The position numbers were made by a program, and so were the translations under genes. Shown piece after piece: positions 22,244-32,397 of a stretch of DNA of 64,000 nucleotides. Numbering within the stretch: position 1 is the stretch's first letter; each line of letters opens with the position of its first letter. This stretch comes from Siphonodentalium dalli (Eukaryota; Mollusca; Scaphopoda; Gadilida; Siphonodentaliidae). Under the pieces are notes generated by a model, which was not told the origin of the DNA, made no database searches, and worked only from the letters and a program-made list of their open reading frames with translations. Location of the stretch: NCBI GenBank assembly GCA_032622095.1, contig CP136068.1, forward strand, positions 136,901,989 to 136,965,988, written 5' to 3'.

Positions 22244-25032
22244 ATGATGTATTCATCTAGTATACAGGACCGTCAGATCAATGCAACTTACGATCTGAAT
22301 GTACATAGTGACAACGTCAATGGGGAAGGGGTCAGGTGTCCGTTTTGAATGGACTCACCGCAAATCTGCTTTTCAAAATACAGAATATAATCAGCATTTA
22401 TTATGAGCGATGGTTTAATATGTGTACAATGCACCGGCTCTCAATGTTTTCTACTTTAGCCAATAGATCCGCCAAGCAAACCCAACTATATATATATACG
22501 CCGAATGCAAGCATTTTCAAAATTGTTCCATACTAAGGTATTGCTCGGTTATTCTTTTAAGTGTACATCCATCCGTAACTGGAACATCTGACACACCCCC
22601 AGACTTAAAACAATCTATTACGTATTATAATTATATATTAATATGTGTATATAATCCTATACATGGCGGGACATAGGCAAACACGAAATTCGCACATATA
22701 AACTCACCTATCACCGACTCTTGTGTATATATGCCGAAATCTCATGAAATAATCTTTGTGTACTTCATATTACTTCCTCTAAATTCGATAAACGGACATC
22801 TCTTTTTAATAATATGTCCAGTTTTCCGACTTGACGCATATATGGAAAACAGGCTTGTCAACTCTCCATATATAAACAATATCACACACACGGACATCCA
22901 TGGTCTCATGAAGTAATCCAATCTTGCACAAATGTCCAGACAATCTACAATATGACCTCTGTATGGTGAAATCTTATGGAATAATCCAATTTTGCACAAA
23001 TACCCAGACAAACGAGTGTATCACGGATGTTAGCTGACTTGTGCATGCACATGAGACGACTGCATAATGATTAGTCACGTTCATAATTACACCCATGAAT
23101 GTGCTCAATCCACTAGTATGTATGCACAAGTCTACTACATCTGTTTGTTCAGCATACATACAACAATTCTCATACCACGAAGCACAATTTGCCATCACCA
23201 TTATGAAATGAAACCGACCAGCACGCAACCAGTAGATTGGACGTATAATCACGACTTTTTCAGATCAAACTCACACGAGACAATCATTTCCAAGTCAAGC
23301 GGTCAGTCCGACTGGGTAATTATGTTAAACCAACAACGGCGTTGGTAGACCGAGGTTATGTGACGCGAATACATGCCCATATACGATAACATTTGGCATT
23401 CACTGAAGGGCGTATATATGCGCGCACTTATATACAGGTATATATACTCAACCAGCATCTATGCATATATTGTCTTATTATTTGAGTGTGCATTCGTTTT
23501 GTTTATCCTGGTCATATCGTTATGGTAGCCATTGTATACATATATTATTCATCGACAGTATTTATACCCCCATAACATGATATGTATGGCACATACTTAT
23601 ACCATCACACCGTCCGTCCGTCTGTCCGTTCCGAACTGGCTATGAACTGTTTAATTCCATTTGAGATATCTCAACACTTTCTGACCGTTTCATAGCAAAC
23701 ATAACCGCGTGTTGGTTTACATAGACTCCGATATTTATACATGCATGCGCATGCTCCACTTTTCTTAAATGTCCATCTAGATAATCATGTATATACCTTG
23801 TGTACAATGGTAAACAAACGGAATATACCTTAAATCCGCACCCATTCACCAATTGAAGCGATCACACATTACTCATGTACCGGTATATAATCGTGCTTGT
23901 GTTTATCCAAACCGTACACATTGGCAGGTTGGGGCGGCAACACACATATCGCGGTATTAAGGATTGCCTTATAACCGACCGGTATGGTCGCCCTGATCTC
24001 TGATCTATCTGCTCACCTCTTGTGAAAACATAATCGTGCGTATCAAAAACTACATTTAGTTATCTGGGAACACACACGTATATGTATGTAGGTATGTCTT
24101 TGTGCATGCGTATGTGCATATATAGGTCTGTGTGTGTTTATGTAATTATATGTAAGTGTAGTGGTGTGTCTTCCTGTTAGTCTTATGAATCGATCGCACT
24201 TAAATCTAACTGTGTGTCCACATAATTGCAGCGCTAAGACTCTGGTCACTAGCACGAATGATTCAAACTGCCCAGGCACCGTAGTTAAAAATAGTTAATT
24301 ATGTATTATATAATAATTATATTATTATAATGCTTATATTTATAATTGTATCCCTTGCTGAGTTTTGTAAATAATTTGTAGCATATGCATATGATACGTA
24401 CGCTCTCTCAAGTATGCAGGCAATCCTATTGCATTCTATAATTCCACACACCCATCTACTCCTGACTTACCTCGTCGATCCACGTTTCCCTTAAAACCGT
24501 TCACGACATGAATATCTCTATCCCTCACTTTCGGCTGCATATACATTTTCGTGATGAAGAGCTCCGAGCTCAAAACACACCCTAAGATTATCAAACTTAA
24601 GATGAACCCCTGTTTGGTCGACTCAAAAAACCCATCGGCCTGCACAACCACGATTGGTATACATTCTATTGCCACTCACTATTGCTATCTCATACTCTCA
24701 TTCACTATACTCAACTGCCCTTCTGTTCTACTCTGTTCTCTTTCTCCTACCTACTCACACCTACCTGGCAAACAGACTGGGTTGAAAACAAATTTAAAAC
24801 ACACAACTGATATGTATACATTTACATGTATTACCAGAGTATGCTCTATTAATATGTTTGTTACTTTGCACCGAGGATGCCCAAAACAGAACTGCTCTCA
24901 GGATTTTGATATGACTTTTGATAATGGGTGACATAATGTTACATAGGGCAAGAATCGGTGCATTTCACAATCTTGCTGTCCGGGAGGGGGCGTCTATGTG
25001 TGAAACAATCAAAAACATGCTTGTTTTATATC
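22244..25032. other. Spacer between LINE ORF1 and ORF2
   Basis: No coding frame with recognisable motifs. It contains AT-rich and ACATGTA-rich sequence and a short imperfect duplication near 22910-23000 (AATCCAATCTTGCACAAAT and AATCCAATTTTGCACAAAT). It may be element spacer, an insertion, or host sequence between two unrelated LINE fragments. Confidence 0.4.
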
Positions 25033-25828
25033 ATGTTACGCTTACGTGGACTGGATCTTATAACTGCCTTAACATTGACACTGTTGGTTTTCATTTTCTT
25101 CCCGATGGAACAATTCTGCGCTCTCAAACATATCTTGGCAGGCAAGAAACTATCTAATTCTCCAAATTCCGATGATAAAAAGACGAAGTTGAACACTAAA
25201 TTTGCGATGTCACACACAACTGTATTCCTCTTCACATGCGTGACATTTCTAACAGTATTAGCGGTATCTTTAGCAAAGGCTCTTTTGATCCTGGCAGGAG
25301 ACGTGGAGACTAACCCAGGCCCCTCAACCGAACAACACAATCACTCGGTACTTGTACTGAATACACAGAGTATCAGAAATAAAGTAGATATACTTGCAGC
25401 CGAAACATCAAGTGGGGAATACGACATATGTCTATTAACCGAATCATGGCTCGATCATTCTATCCCGGATTCAGAAATCCATCTTCCTGGCTACCATGAT
25501 CCTGCCCGCAAAGACAGGATAGATGGCAGAACAGGAGGGGGTGTGTGTATTTACGTTCGTGACACTATACCATTCAAAATATGCGATGAACTTGACAGTG
25601 ACGAAGTAGAAAATATCTGGATAGAGGTTACAATTAACACAAAACGTTGTCTTGTAGGATGTTTTTATCGCCCTCCCAACTCCCCCGCAATCCTGTGGAC
25701 AAAAATTAATGATAACATTTTTCTTGCGCGCGATAGCGACCTGGATGTCATAATAGGTGGAGATTTCAATGAAAACTATGTACGCAACGGTAATGGTAAA
25801 ATAAACGGCATAGCGAACGAGGTCTGAC
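25033..25828 (+). CDS. ORF2 N-terminal piece: 2A motif and endonuclease
   Basis: The ATG at 25033 is the first plausible in-frame start; other in-frame ATGs at 25105 and 25207 are possible. Two hydrophobic stretches occur before the 2A motif at 25300-25323. The endonuclease follows with VLVLNTQSIRNK, ICLLTESWL, RTGGGVCIYVRD, GCFYRPP and IIGGDFNE, which supply the metal-binding and catalytic Asn, Glu and Asp. The frame stops at 25827 because of a one-base shift; the other frame continues with the rest of the domain. Confidence 0.85.
25207..25323 (+). other. Hydrophobic leader with 2A ribosome-skipping motif
   Basis: From the ATG at 25207, about 20 hydrophobic residues lead into LILAGDVETNPGP. 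The final DVETNPGP (25300-25323) matches the 2A consensus D-V/I-E-x-N-P-G-P. By family knowledge the ribosome fails to join Gly (25318-25320) to Pro (25321-25323), releasing the leader and then making the enzyme. 2A motifs at the start of ORF2 are known in several animal non-LTR elements. Activity here is inferred. Confidence 0.85.
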
Positions 25829-26365
25829 CCAACTGGTCACTGATAAAACGCATTTTACTGAAAATTCCTCATCCATTCTCGACTTGCTCATGACTAGCAA
25901 CCCTGACCTTGTTGATTCCCCTTGTGTTCTTGGCAACATATTCGACAACACAATTAGGTATCACTGTCCGGTCGTTGCTCAGATAAAACTTTTGAAAAAT
26001 AAATCGGCTACAACTCTCACTAGACGTATCTGGAATTATAATCTGGCTGACTTCGATACCATGAACGAAGACTTCTTGAGCTGGAACTATGATGATAATA
26101 TACCATTTGAACTTTCAGCTCATGCAGATAACTTGACTGCAAAAATTCAAAAGGTATGCAGTGACAATATCCCCAATAAGATAGTACTTATCCGGAAAGG
26201 TAGTCCCCAATGGCTTACGTGTAATGTGCGGAAACTGATGAGGCAACGAAATCGATTACATAAGATAGCTAAAAGGAAAAACACACCACAAACATGGGCA
26301 AACTTCAGATCTAAACGTAATGAAACTACATCGGCTATTAGAAAAAGCAAACGTGATTATGACAC
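25822..26365 (+). pseudogene. ORF2 endonuclease end and linker, shifted frame
   Basis: This frame picks up directly after the break at about 25822 with SSILDLLMTSNPDLV and RYHCPVVAQIKL, the endonuclease C-terminal His motif (usually SDH; here RYH). A basic linker, RKLMRQRNRLHKIAKRK, follows. The frame then enters the 5' LTR of the inserted element at 26366. Confidence 0.8.
26361..26365 (+). repeat. Target-site duplication GACAC (5' copy)
   Basis: The five bases directly before the 5' LTR equal the five bases directly after the 3' LTR (31025-31029). Confidence 0.9.
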
Positions 26366-26537
26366 TGTGAGATATGTGACGAATCGGAGACACAGGAAGT
26401 GCCCGTGAGGACGCCGGGAGAAGAATCAATCAATCGAAAATCAGACATTTATTTTGTGTTGAAACTGAATAATTACGTTTATTTGATAATGAATAAAACA
26501 TTCATTTAATCTCCAAAGTCGAACATTGATTCTCACA
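26366..26537 (+). repeat. 5' LTR
   Basis: 172 bp with 7-bp inverted ends TGTGAGA and TCTCACA and an internal AATAAA near 26490. The last 99 bp equal the 3' LTR remnant at 30926-31024. Confidence 0.9.
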
Positions 26538-26539
26538 AG

Positions 26540-26550
26540 TGGTGGCAGCC
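26540..26550 (+). other. Primer-binding site, likely tRNA-Leu
   Basis: TGGTGGCAGCC begins two bases after the LTR. It complements the 3' end (…CTGCCACCA) of leucine tRNAs of the UAG/AAG type. The tRNA assignment is from general knowledge. Confidence 0.6.
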
Positions 26551-27025
26551 GTTTGGGATGGTCGGATTCGGACGTGAATCCACTCATGCGCTATTTGGCC
26601 GTGATTTTTAACCCTGAACGTGATAGGTAGACGCCGTGCAAATGTTCACGTGTTCGGTCGTAAAATTGTCCAATTTTTATTAATAAAAATCATTGTTTGG
26701 GCTTTGGGGACTCGTGTTGCTTCCTTTGCGAGGGATTGCATGTTCTGAATGGATACAGTGGTTTATTGAGGACGTAATTAAGGTTAAAGTCTTGGATTAA
26801 AATATCCAATTTTCGTGGTAAATTTATGAACCTGGTTCCCGTTTCCCATTTCCTGTTTCGTTATTTCGTGCACTTGAAAGACGGTAGGTCAGGGGGCTCA
26901 CAGTGGGATCTCCAAATTGGTTGGTTTTATAACCGGAGTTATAGGTGGAATAACAGGGGTACTGTTCGTGGTCCCACGCCATTTCCAACTATTTTATGCC
27001 CTCTACTCGAGCACAAATCAAAAAC
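26551..27025 (+). other. LTR element 5' leader
   Basis: Untranslated leader between the primer-binding site and the gag ATG. Short frames here have no motif. Confidence 0.6.
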
Positions 27026-30000
27026 ATGGAACCTCTAGCTGAAGTGTTAGAAAAGATGCGGTTGAGCATGGAAAATCAACAGGAAATGCACAAACAAGAA
27101 TTGGAACAGGGTCAGTTACGTGAAGATAGATTGCTACGAGCCCTTGAGGCGATAGAAACAGCCAGTGAAAGGAGACGAGTGGTACCAGACGTGGTTGTGC
27201 CGAAAGTACCAGCACCTACCCTTCGCCCGCTGACTGAAAATGATGATGTTGATAATTATCTTTGCCTTTTTGAAAGAGTTGCCGAACAACAGAAGTGGAA
27301 GAAAGAGTTTTGGTCTATACAACTGGCACCACTCTTGACTGGTCGTGCTCAAGAGGTATATTCTTCGATGCCGGTAGCAGAAGCGAGTGATTTTGACAAG
27401 ATTAAAGTTGAAATACTCAGAGCTTATCATGTTTCCGCAGAAACTTACAGAGTGAAGTTTAGGACAGAGAGGAAGATGCCAGAAGAAAGCTACAGAGCGT
27501 TTGCGGCTAGATTGGAGCGTCTATTTTATAAATGGATTGAACCACCGAAAGCTGTTGTGGAAAATCCTGAAGCAAGAAAAGGATATGAGCTCCTAATTAT
27601 GGAACAGTTCTTGAAGAAGATGTCAGAAAACTTAGAAGTTTGGCTGAAAGAAAAGAAGCCAGCGACGGTGATAGAGATGGGAGAGTTAGCTGATGACTAC
27701 ATTGTTGCGAGAGAAACTAAAGGTTACAAATCTACACCTTGCAGTAATCCAGAGAGTAAGGGTACCAAATATGCTCCTTGTGGTACTCCGACAAATAATG
27801 GTTCTATTTCGAAGTACAACTTCAACAATCAGTATGGTAAGCCACAACAACCATCGCCGAAGTTTCCTGAACGTAAACAACAGATGGGTCCTACTAAATA
27901 CCCACAAGTTGAAACCAGAAGCTGTTATCATTGCGGTTTAAAGGGACATCTATCGAACGTCTGTCCAGATAAACGTAGCTACACTAAAGCTTCGGCATCA
28001 CCTGCAATGAAAGTTACAACTCCCAAGATACATCCAGCGACTCAGAGATACCTGTTTGATGGTAAACTAAATGGACAGAAAATACAGTTTCTATGGGATA
28101 CCGGATGCTCGCAGACAATTGTCCGAGGAGATGTATTATTACCTCCAATTAAATGGCGTGATAAGAAGATAGAAGTTATCTGCTTACACGGAGATCAGAT
28201 GCAACATCCAGCTGCTGAAGTTGAGATAGAGGTTGGCGACTTGAAGAAAACTGTGGAAGTTGCAGTATTACCTTGGTTGCCGGTTGATGTTCTACTTGGA
28301 CTTGATATTTGCCAGGATTCAGACATGTTGAGAAGTCGTCCTAAATTGGAACTGCCTGTGCTAACACGAAGTATGAAGTCACAGTTAGAGGAACAGTTGG
28401 AAAATAAGAAGGAAGTTGAAGAACAGTTTGAAAATAAGAAGGAAGTTGCTAAATCAGAACCGATGATTACAGAAGAAAACACTAAAACAAGGAGGAAAAA
28501 TGAAGAAAACTTAAAAATGACTGATGAGAAGAAGAAGAAATGTAAAGATGAAAAAACAGAAGCACCCAGAATTGATGTTACAACATTGAACTCCGATGAA
28601 GTTAAGAAATTACAGAAAGAAGACGAGAACTTGAAAAGTTGCAGAGAGTTAGCAAAGGAAGAAGATGAGATGAAGAATGAGCCAGTTGGATTTTTCTACA
28701 GAGATGGTTTACTCTATCGCAAATGGTGTTTGAAGAAAAGACGTGCGAGCGGCTGTCAATTGGAACAGCTCGTTGTTCCGAAGCCGATGGGAAGTCTGAT
28801 AATGGAAACGGCGCATGTTAATCTCCTTGCAGGACACCTCGGAGTGAATAAAACGAAAGACAGGATACTTGATCGTTTTTACTGGCCCAGAATCTTCAGC
28901 GATATAGCTGAATATGTAAGAGGCTGCAGTTCATGCCAGAAAGCAAAACCGAAGCCACGACACTCGAAAGCAGCTATAGCACCTATGCCAATCATCGATC
29001 AACCTTTTCGTAGGATTGCGATGGATGTGATTGGTCCTCTACCTCGTACCAAGAGAGGAAATCGCTTTGCACTCGTCATATGTGACTACGCCACAAGATA
29101 CCCAGAAGCTATAGCCTTGCCTCACACCGAAGCTCACAGAATAGCAGATGAATTGGTGAAGTTGTTCAGCAGAGTGGGAGTTGCAGAAGAAATCTTAACC
29201 GATCAAGGGAGTAACTTCATGTCTGACTTACTACAGCAACTCTATAAAATGCTTGGTATTAGCCGCATAAGAACAACACCATACCACCCTCAAACTGATG
29301 GTCTCGTCGAGAGATTCAATGGCTGTTTGAAAAGCATGTTGTGTCGAGTGGTCAACAAAAATGCCATAGATTGGGATGAGTATTTGCCATATCTACTATT
29401 TGCCTACCGAGAAGTTCCGCAGAAATCTACTGGATATTCACCTTTTGAACTTATGTATGGATGGAAAGTGAGAGGTCCTCTAGATGTATTAAAGGAAACT
29501 TGGACTGATGACGATGTTGGAGGGAAAAGTATTGCAAGACATGTCATAGATATGAGGAATAGATTAAATGAGATGACAGAGTTGGCGCAAGAAAATCTCA
29601 AAGAAGCTCAAGTATATCAGAAAACATGGTACGACAAGAAAACGAGTGATGTCGATATAGAAGAAGATGATCAGGTCTACATGTTAGATGCAACAAAAGG
29701 GAATTGTCTTCAAGTAGAATGGAAGGGGCCGTATAAAGTTACGAAGAAGTTTAACACCAGAAACTTCATGATACGAGTACCTGGATCAAGAAATCCTAAC
29801 AGAGTAGTACATGCAAATCTACTAAAGAAGTGGTATCCTCAACCATTCATCGGTTTGAATACTGCTGTCGATCAGGAACTTGAATTCCAAGAACTGGACT
29901 ATGTCAAATCTTCGGATACATTCTTAGAAGAAGTTCAGCTATCGGATAATATGTCGGCTACTCAGAAAGAAGAGATGGTTAATCTACTTGAACAAAATGA

Positions 30001-30949
30001 AGAAATTTTCAGCAAGAAACCTGGTCTCACAAACTTGGCTACACATCACATCGATACAGGAGATAGTCATCCGATCTCCCAGAAACCTTACAGATTGCCA
30101 TACTCATCGAGAGACACAGTTAAGTTAGAGGTGCAGAAAATGTTGGAGTTTGGTATTGCTCGACCATCTTCAAGCCCTTGGAGTTCCCCTATAATTTTGA
30201 TTGAAAGGGAGGGTTCAGATCCCCGTATAGTAGTAGACTACAGAAAGTTAAATTCTGTGTCTAAGTTTGACTGTTACCCTCTCCCCGATGTGCAGGAGGT
30301 ACTTGACTCAGTGGGAAACGCCAGGTTCATAAGTAAGCTGGATTTAGTACGAGGCTACTGGCAGATCCCTCTGTCGGAAGACTCAATACCTAAGAGTGCT
30401 TTCACGACGCCGTATGGGTTGTATGAATTCCTAGTACTTCCATTTGGTATCCATTCGGCGCCGGCATCCTTTCAAAGGTTGATGAACAGAGTACTTACCC
30501 CCTGCGAAAGTTTTTCTAAAGCCTACTTGGACGACGTCTGTAATTACAGTTCTAGTTGGTCCGATCACATGTTACATTTGCAAGCCGTCTTTACCGAGAT
30601 AAAGAACGCGGGGTTAACAATTAAGGCCTCTAAGTGTGTGTTTGGAGCCGCTAAGATTCCGTACCTAGGACACGTGCTGGGAAGCGGTCAAGTAGAACCA
30701 GACAATCGGAAAGTCGAAGCAGTGATGAAATTCCCACAACCCAAAACTGTTAAGGATGTTAGAGCCTTTTTGGGACTCACCGGTTACTATCGTGCTTATG
30801 TGCCAGACTATTCTGTTATAAGCGCTTGCTTAAGTGACTTGACAAGAAAAAATAATCCAGATAAAGTTGTATGGACAGATGAACATGACAAAGCTTTCAG
30901 AGAGCTTAAGAGCAGACTGGCAAGTAATCAGACATTTATTTTGTGTTGA
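27026..30949 (+). CDS. Gag-Pol polyprotein, integrase before reverse transcriptase
   Basis: A 1307-codon frame from ATG 27026. Gag has a coiled N-terminus and a capsid-like region, then a CCHC zinc knuckle CYHCGLKGHLSNVC at residues 300-313. The protease has DTG at 358-360. The integrase has an HHCC zinc domain from His597, then Asp667, Asp726 and Glu762 (D,D35E), and a GPY/F-type module (WKGPYKV). The reverse transcriptase follows from about residue 1020, with Asp1106 (KLDLVRGYW) and YLDD at 1167-1170. After the RT thumb the frame runs into the 3' LTR remnant and stops, so RNase H is lost. The charged Lys/Glu-rich stretch between protease and integrase may be a linker. Confidence 0.92.
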   Translation: MEPLAEVLEKMRLSMENQQEMHKQELEQGQLREDRLLRALEAIETASERRRVVPDVVVPKVPAPTLRPLTENDDVDNYLCLFERVAEQQKWKKEFWSIQLAPLLTGRAQEVYSSMPVAEASDFDKIKVEILRAYHVSAETYRVKFRTERKMPEESYRAFAARLERLFYKWIEPPKAVVENPEARKGYELLIMEQFLKKMSENLEVWLKEKKPATVIEMGELADDYIVARETKGYKSTPCSNPESKGTKYAPCGTPTNNGSISKYNFNNQYGKPQQPSPKFPERKQQMGPTKYPQVETRSCYHCGLKGHLSNVCPDKRSYTKASASPAMKVTTPKIHPATQRYLFDGKLNGQKIQFLWDTGCSQTIVRGDVLLPPIKWRDKKIEVICLHGDQMQHPAAEVEIEVGDLKKTVEVAVLPWLPVDVLLGLDICQDSDMLRSRPKLELPVLTRSMKSQLEEQLENKKEVEEQFENKKEVAKSEPMITEENTKTRRKNEENLKMTDEKKKKCKDEKTEAPRIDVTTLNSDEVKKLQKEDENLKSCRELAKEEDEMKNEPVGFFYRDGLLYRKWCLKKRRASGCQLEQLVVPKPMGSLIMETAHVNLLAGHLGVNKTKDRILDRFYWPRIFSDIAEYVRGCSSCQKAKPKPRHSKAAIAPMPIIDQPFRRIAMDVIGPLPRTKRGNRFALVICDYATRYPEAIALPHTEAHRIADELVKLFSRVGVAEEILTDQGSNFMSDLLQQLYKMLGISRIRTTPYHPQTDGLVERFNGCLKSMLCRVVNKNAIDWDEYLPYLLFAYREVPQKSTGYSPFELMYGWKVRGPLDVLKETWTDDDVGGKSIARHVIDMRNRLNEMTELAQENLKEAQVYQKTWYDKKTSDVDIEEDDQVYMLDATKGNCLQVEWKGPYKVTKKFNTRNFMIRVPGSRNPNRVVHANLLKKWYPQPFIGLNTAVDQELEFQELDYVKSSDTFLEEVQLSDNMSATQKEEMVNLLEQNEEIFSKKPGLTNLATHHIDTGDSHPISQKPYRLPYSSRDTVKLEVQKMLEFGIARPSSSPWSSPIILIEREGSDPRIVVDYRKLNSVSKFDCYPLPDVQEVLDSVGNARFISKLDLVRGYWQIPLSEDSIPKSAFTTPYGLYEFLVLPFGIHSAPASFQRLMNRVLTPCESFSKAYLDDVCNYSSSWSDHMLHLQAVFTEIKNAGLTIKASKCVFGAAKIPYLGHVLGSGQVEPDNRKVEAVMKFPQPKTVKDVRAFLGLTGYYRAYVPDYSVISACLSDLTRKNNPDKVVWTDEHDKAFRELKSRLASNQTFILC

Positions 30950-31024
30950 AACTGAATAATTACGTTTATTTGATAATGAATAAAACATTCATTTAATCTC
31001 CAAAGTCGAACATTGATTCTCACA
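30926..31024 (+). repeat. 3' LTR remnant
   Basis: 99 bp identical to 26439-26537. The first 73 bp of the LTR are missing. It ends TCTCACA and is followed by the target duplication. Confidence 0.92.
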
Positions 31025-31029
31025 GACAC
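31025..31029 (+). repeat. Target-site duplication GACAC (3' copy)
   Basis: Same five bases as 26361-26365. Taking out the LTR element and one copy keeps the LINE reading frame. Confidence 0.9.
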
Positions 31030-31358
31030 CAAGAATGAGAACACATTGAATAGCCCATCACATGACCAGTCTTCCTGGTGGAAAACCCTCCAAAAAATAG
31101 TATTTGCTACCAGTGATAGATCAATACCCCCCTTGAACACCAACGGCGACTTCCTGATCTCACCAACTGAAAAAGCAAATGCTTTCAATTCGTATTTTTG
31201 TAAAATTTCATCAGTTGATGACATCGGGAAACGCCTACCAGTCCTTGAACCGGATAACTCCATATCCACATTAAGCGATATAAAAATCACAGCCCCTGAC
31301 ATTTACAAAGCGTTAAAAAGTCTTAAAATATCTAAGTCAGGTGGGCCCGACGGAATAT
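31030..31358 (+). pseudogene. LINE ORF2 linker and RT start
   Basis: Continues the LINE after the LTR element: SSWWKTLQKIV, FLISPTEKANAFNSYF, then KISKSGGPDGI, the first conserved RT block. A TAA then appears because of an extra TA in ATATAA near 31356. Confidence 0.8.
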
Positions 31359-32397
31359 AAGTCCGAGAGTTTTGAAAAGTTGTGCCTCCTCGCTCTGTGA
31401 ACCTCTTGAATTCTATTTTAGAACATTTACCGAAAACAATTACTACCCACACCAGTGGAAGCGTTCACATGTTACACCTATATTTAAGAGTGGTGATCCC
31501 GGTCTTATATCAAATTACCGACCAATTTCTCTACTAAGCTGCGTCTCAAAGGTCTATGAAAAATGTATTTATAAATATCTATGGGAATTTCTTGATGAAA
31601 ACAAACTCCTATCATTTTATCAAGCTGGTTTCATGCGCAACGATTCAACAGTTTTTCAACTTACCGAAATATATGACAATATATGTCGATCATTAGACGA
31701 CGGAAAAGAGGTCCGGTGTATATTCTGTGACATAAGTAAAGCATTCGATAAAGTCTGGCACCGTGGCCTCTTGAACAAACTGACAAAAATTGGTATAAGA
31801 GGAAACTTGTATAACTTGATGAAATCGTATCTAGAATGTAGACAACAACAGGTTGTCATAGACGGCACACGTTCGGAACTACAAGATGTAACAGCAGGTG
31901 TGCCGCAAGGCTCTGTATTAGGCCCACTTCTGTTTTTAATTTATATTAATGATATAACCGAAAATATACGGTGCAACATTCGTCTATTTGCTGATGACAC
32001 TTCTCTATTTCTTACTATCGAAGACCCCACCATGGCCGCAAAACTAATCAACGATGACCTCGAAACTCTCATGTGTTGGGCATCAGAATGGCTTGTAAAA
32101 TTCAATCCCCTGAAAACGGAATCTCTCTTAATCTCCAGGAAAGAAACACCAGTATATCATCCACATTTGACCATGGGAACCGCGACAATTGTTGAGGTTG
32201 ACAGCCATAAACATCTGGGACTTACTTTCGACAACATGGGCTCTTGGGGTATCCACATCAGATCTATGCTTGACAACGCATGGAGTCGAGTAAATCTAGT
32301 ACGTAAACACAGATACAAGCTAAGCAGAGTAACGCTTGAAAAAATACATTATACATTTATCCGACCACAACACAGGTGCAACCATCAGTACGAGTAA
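31359..32397 (+). pseudogene. LINE reverse transcriptase domain
   Basis: Reads VTPIFKSGDPGLISNYRPIS, CDISKAFDKVWH (catalytic Asp), AGVPQGSVLGPLLFLIYIND and LFADDTSLF (FADD catalytic pair), then HKHLGLTFD. The frame is lost at about 32372, where FIRPQH runs into sequence that skips about 30-40 residues found in related proteins. Confidence 0.88.

Larger units (their letters stand above)
26366..31024 (+). mobile_element. Gmr1-like Ty3/gypsy LTR retrotransposon, 3'-deleted
   Basis: The element lies inside the LINE ORF2. It has a 172-bp 5' LTR (TGTGAGA...TCTCACA), a primer-binding site, one gag-pol frame and a 99-bp remnant of the 3' LTR. Pol order is protease, integrase, reverse transcriptase, unlike the usual gypsy order with integrase last. 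RNase H, the polypurine tract and the first 73 bp of the 3' LTR are missing through a deletion with a short overlap (AATCAGACATT). The shared LTR part is identical between the two ends, so insertion was recent. Confidence 0.9.

Noticed and set aside
26234-26254. CTGATGAG...CGAAA resembling a hammerhead ribozyme core
   Set aside because: It lies inside LINE ORF2 coding sequence (KLMRQRNR). The stem II would have one base pair, and no matching stems I and III are visible.
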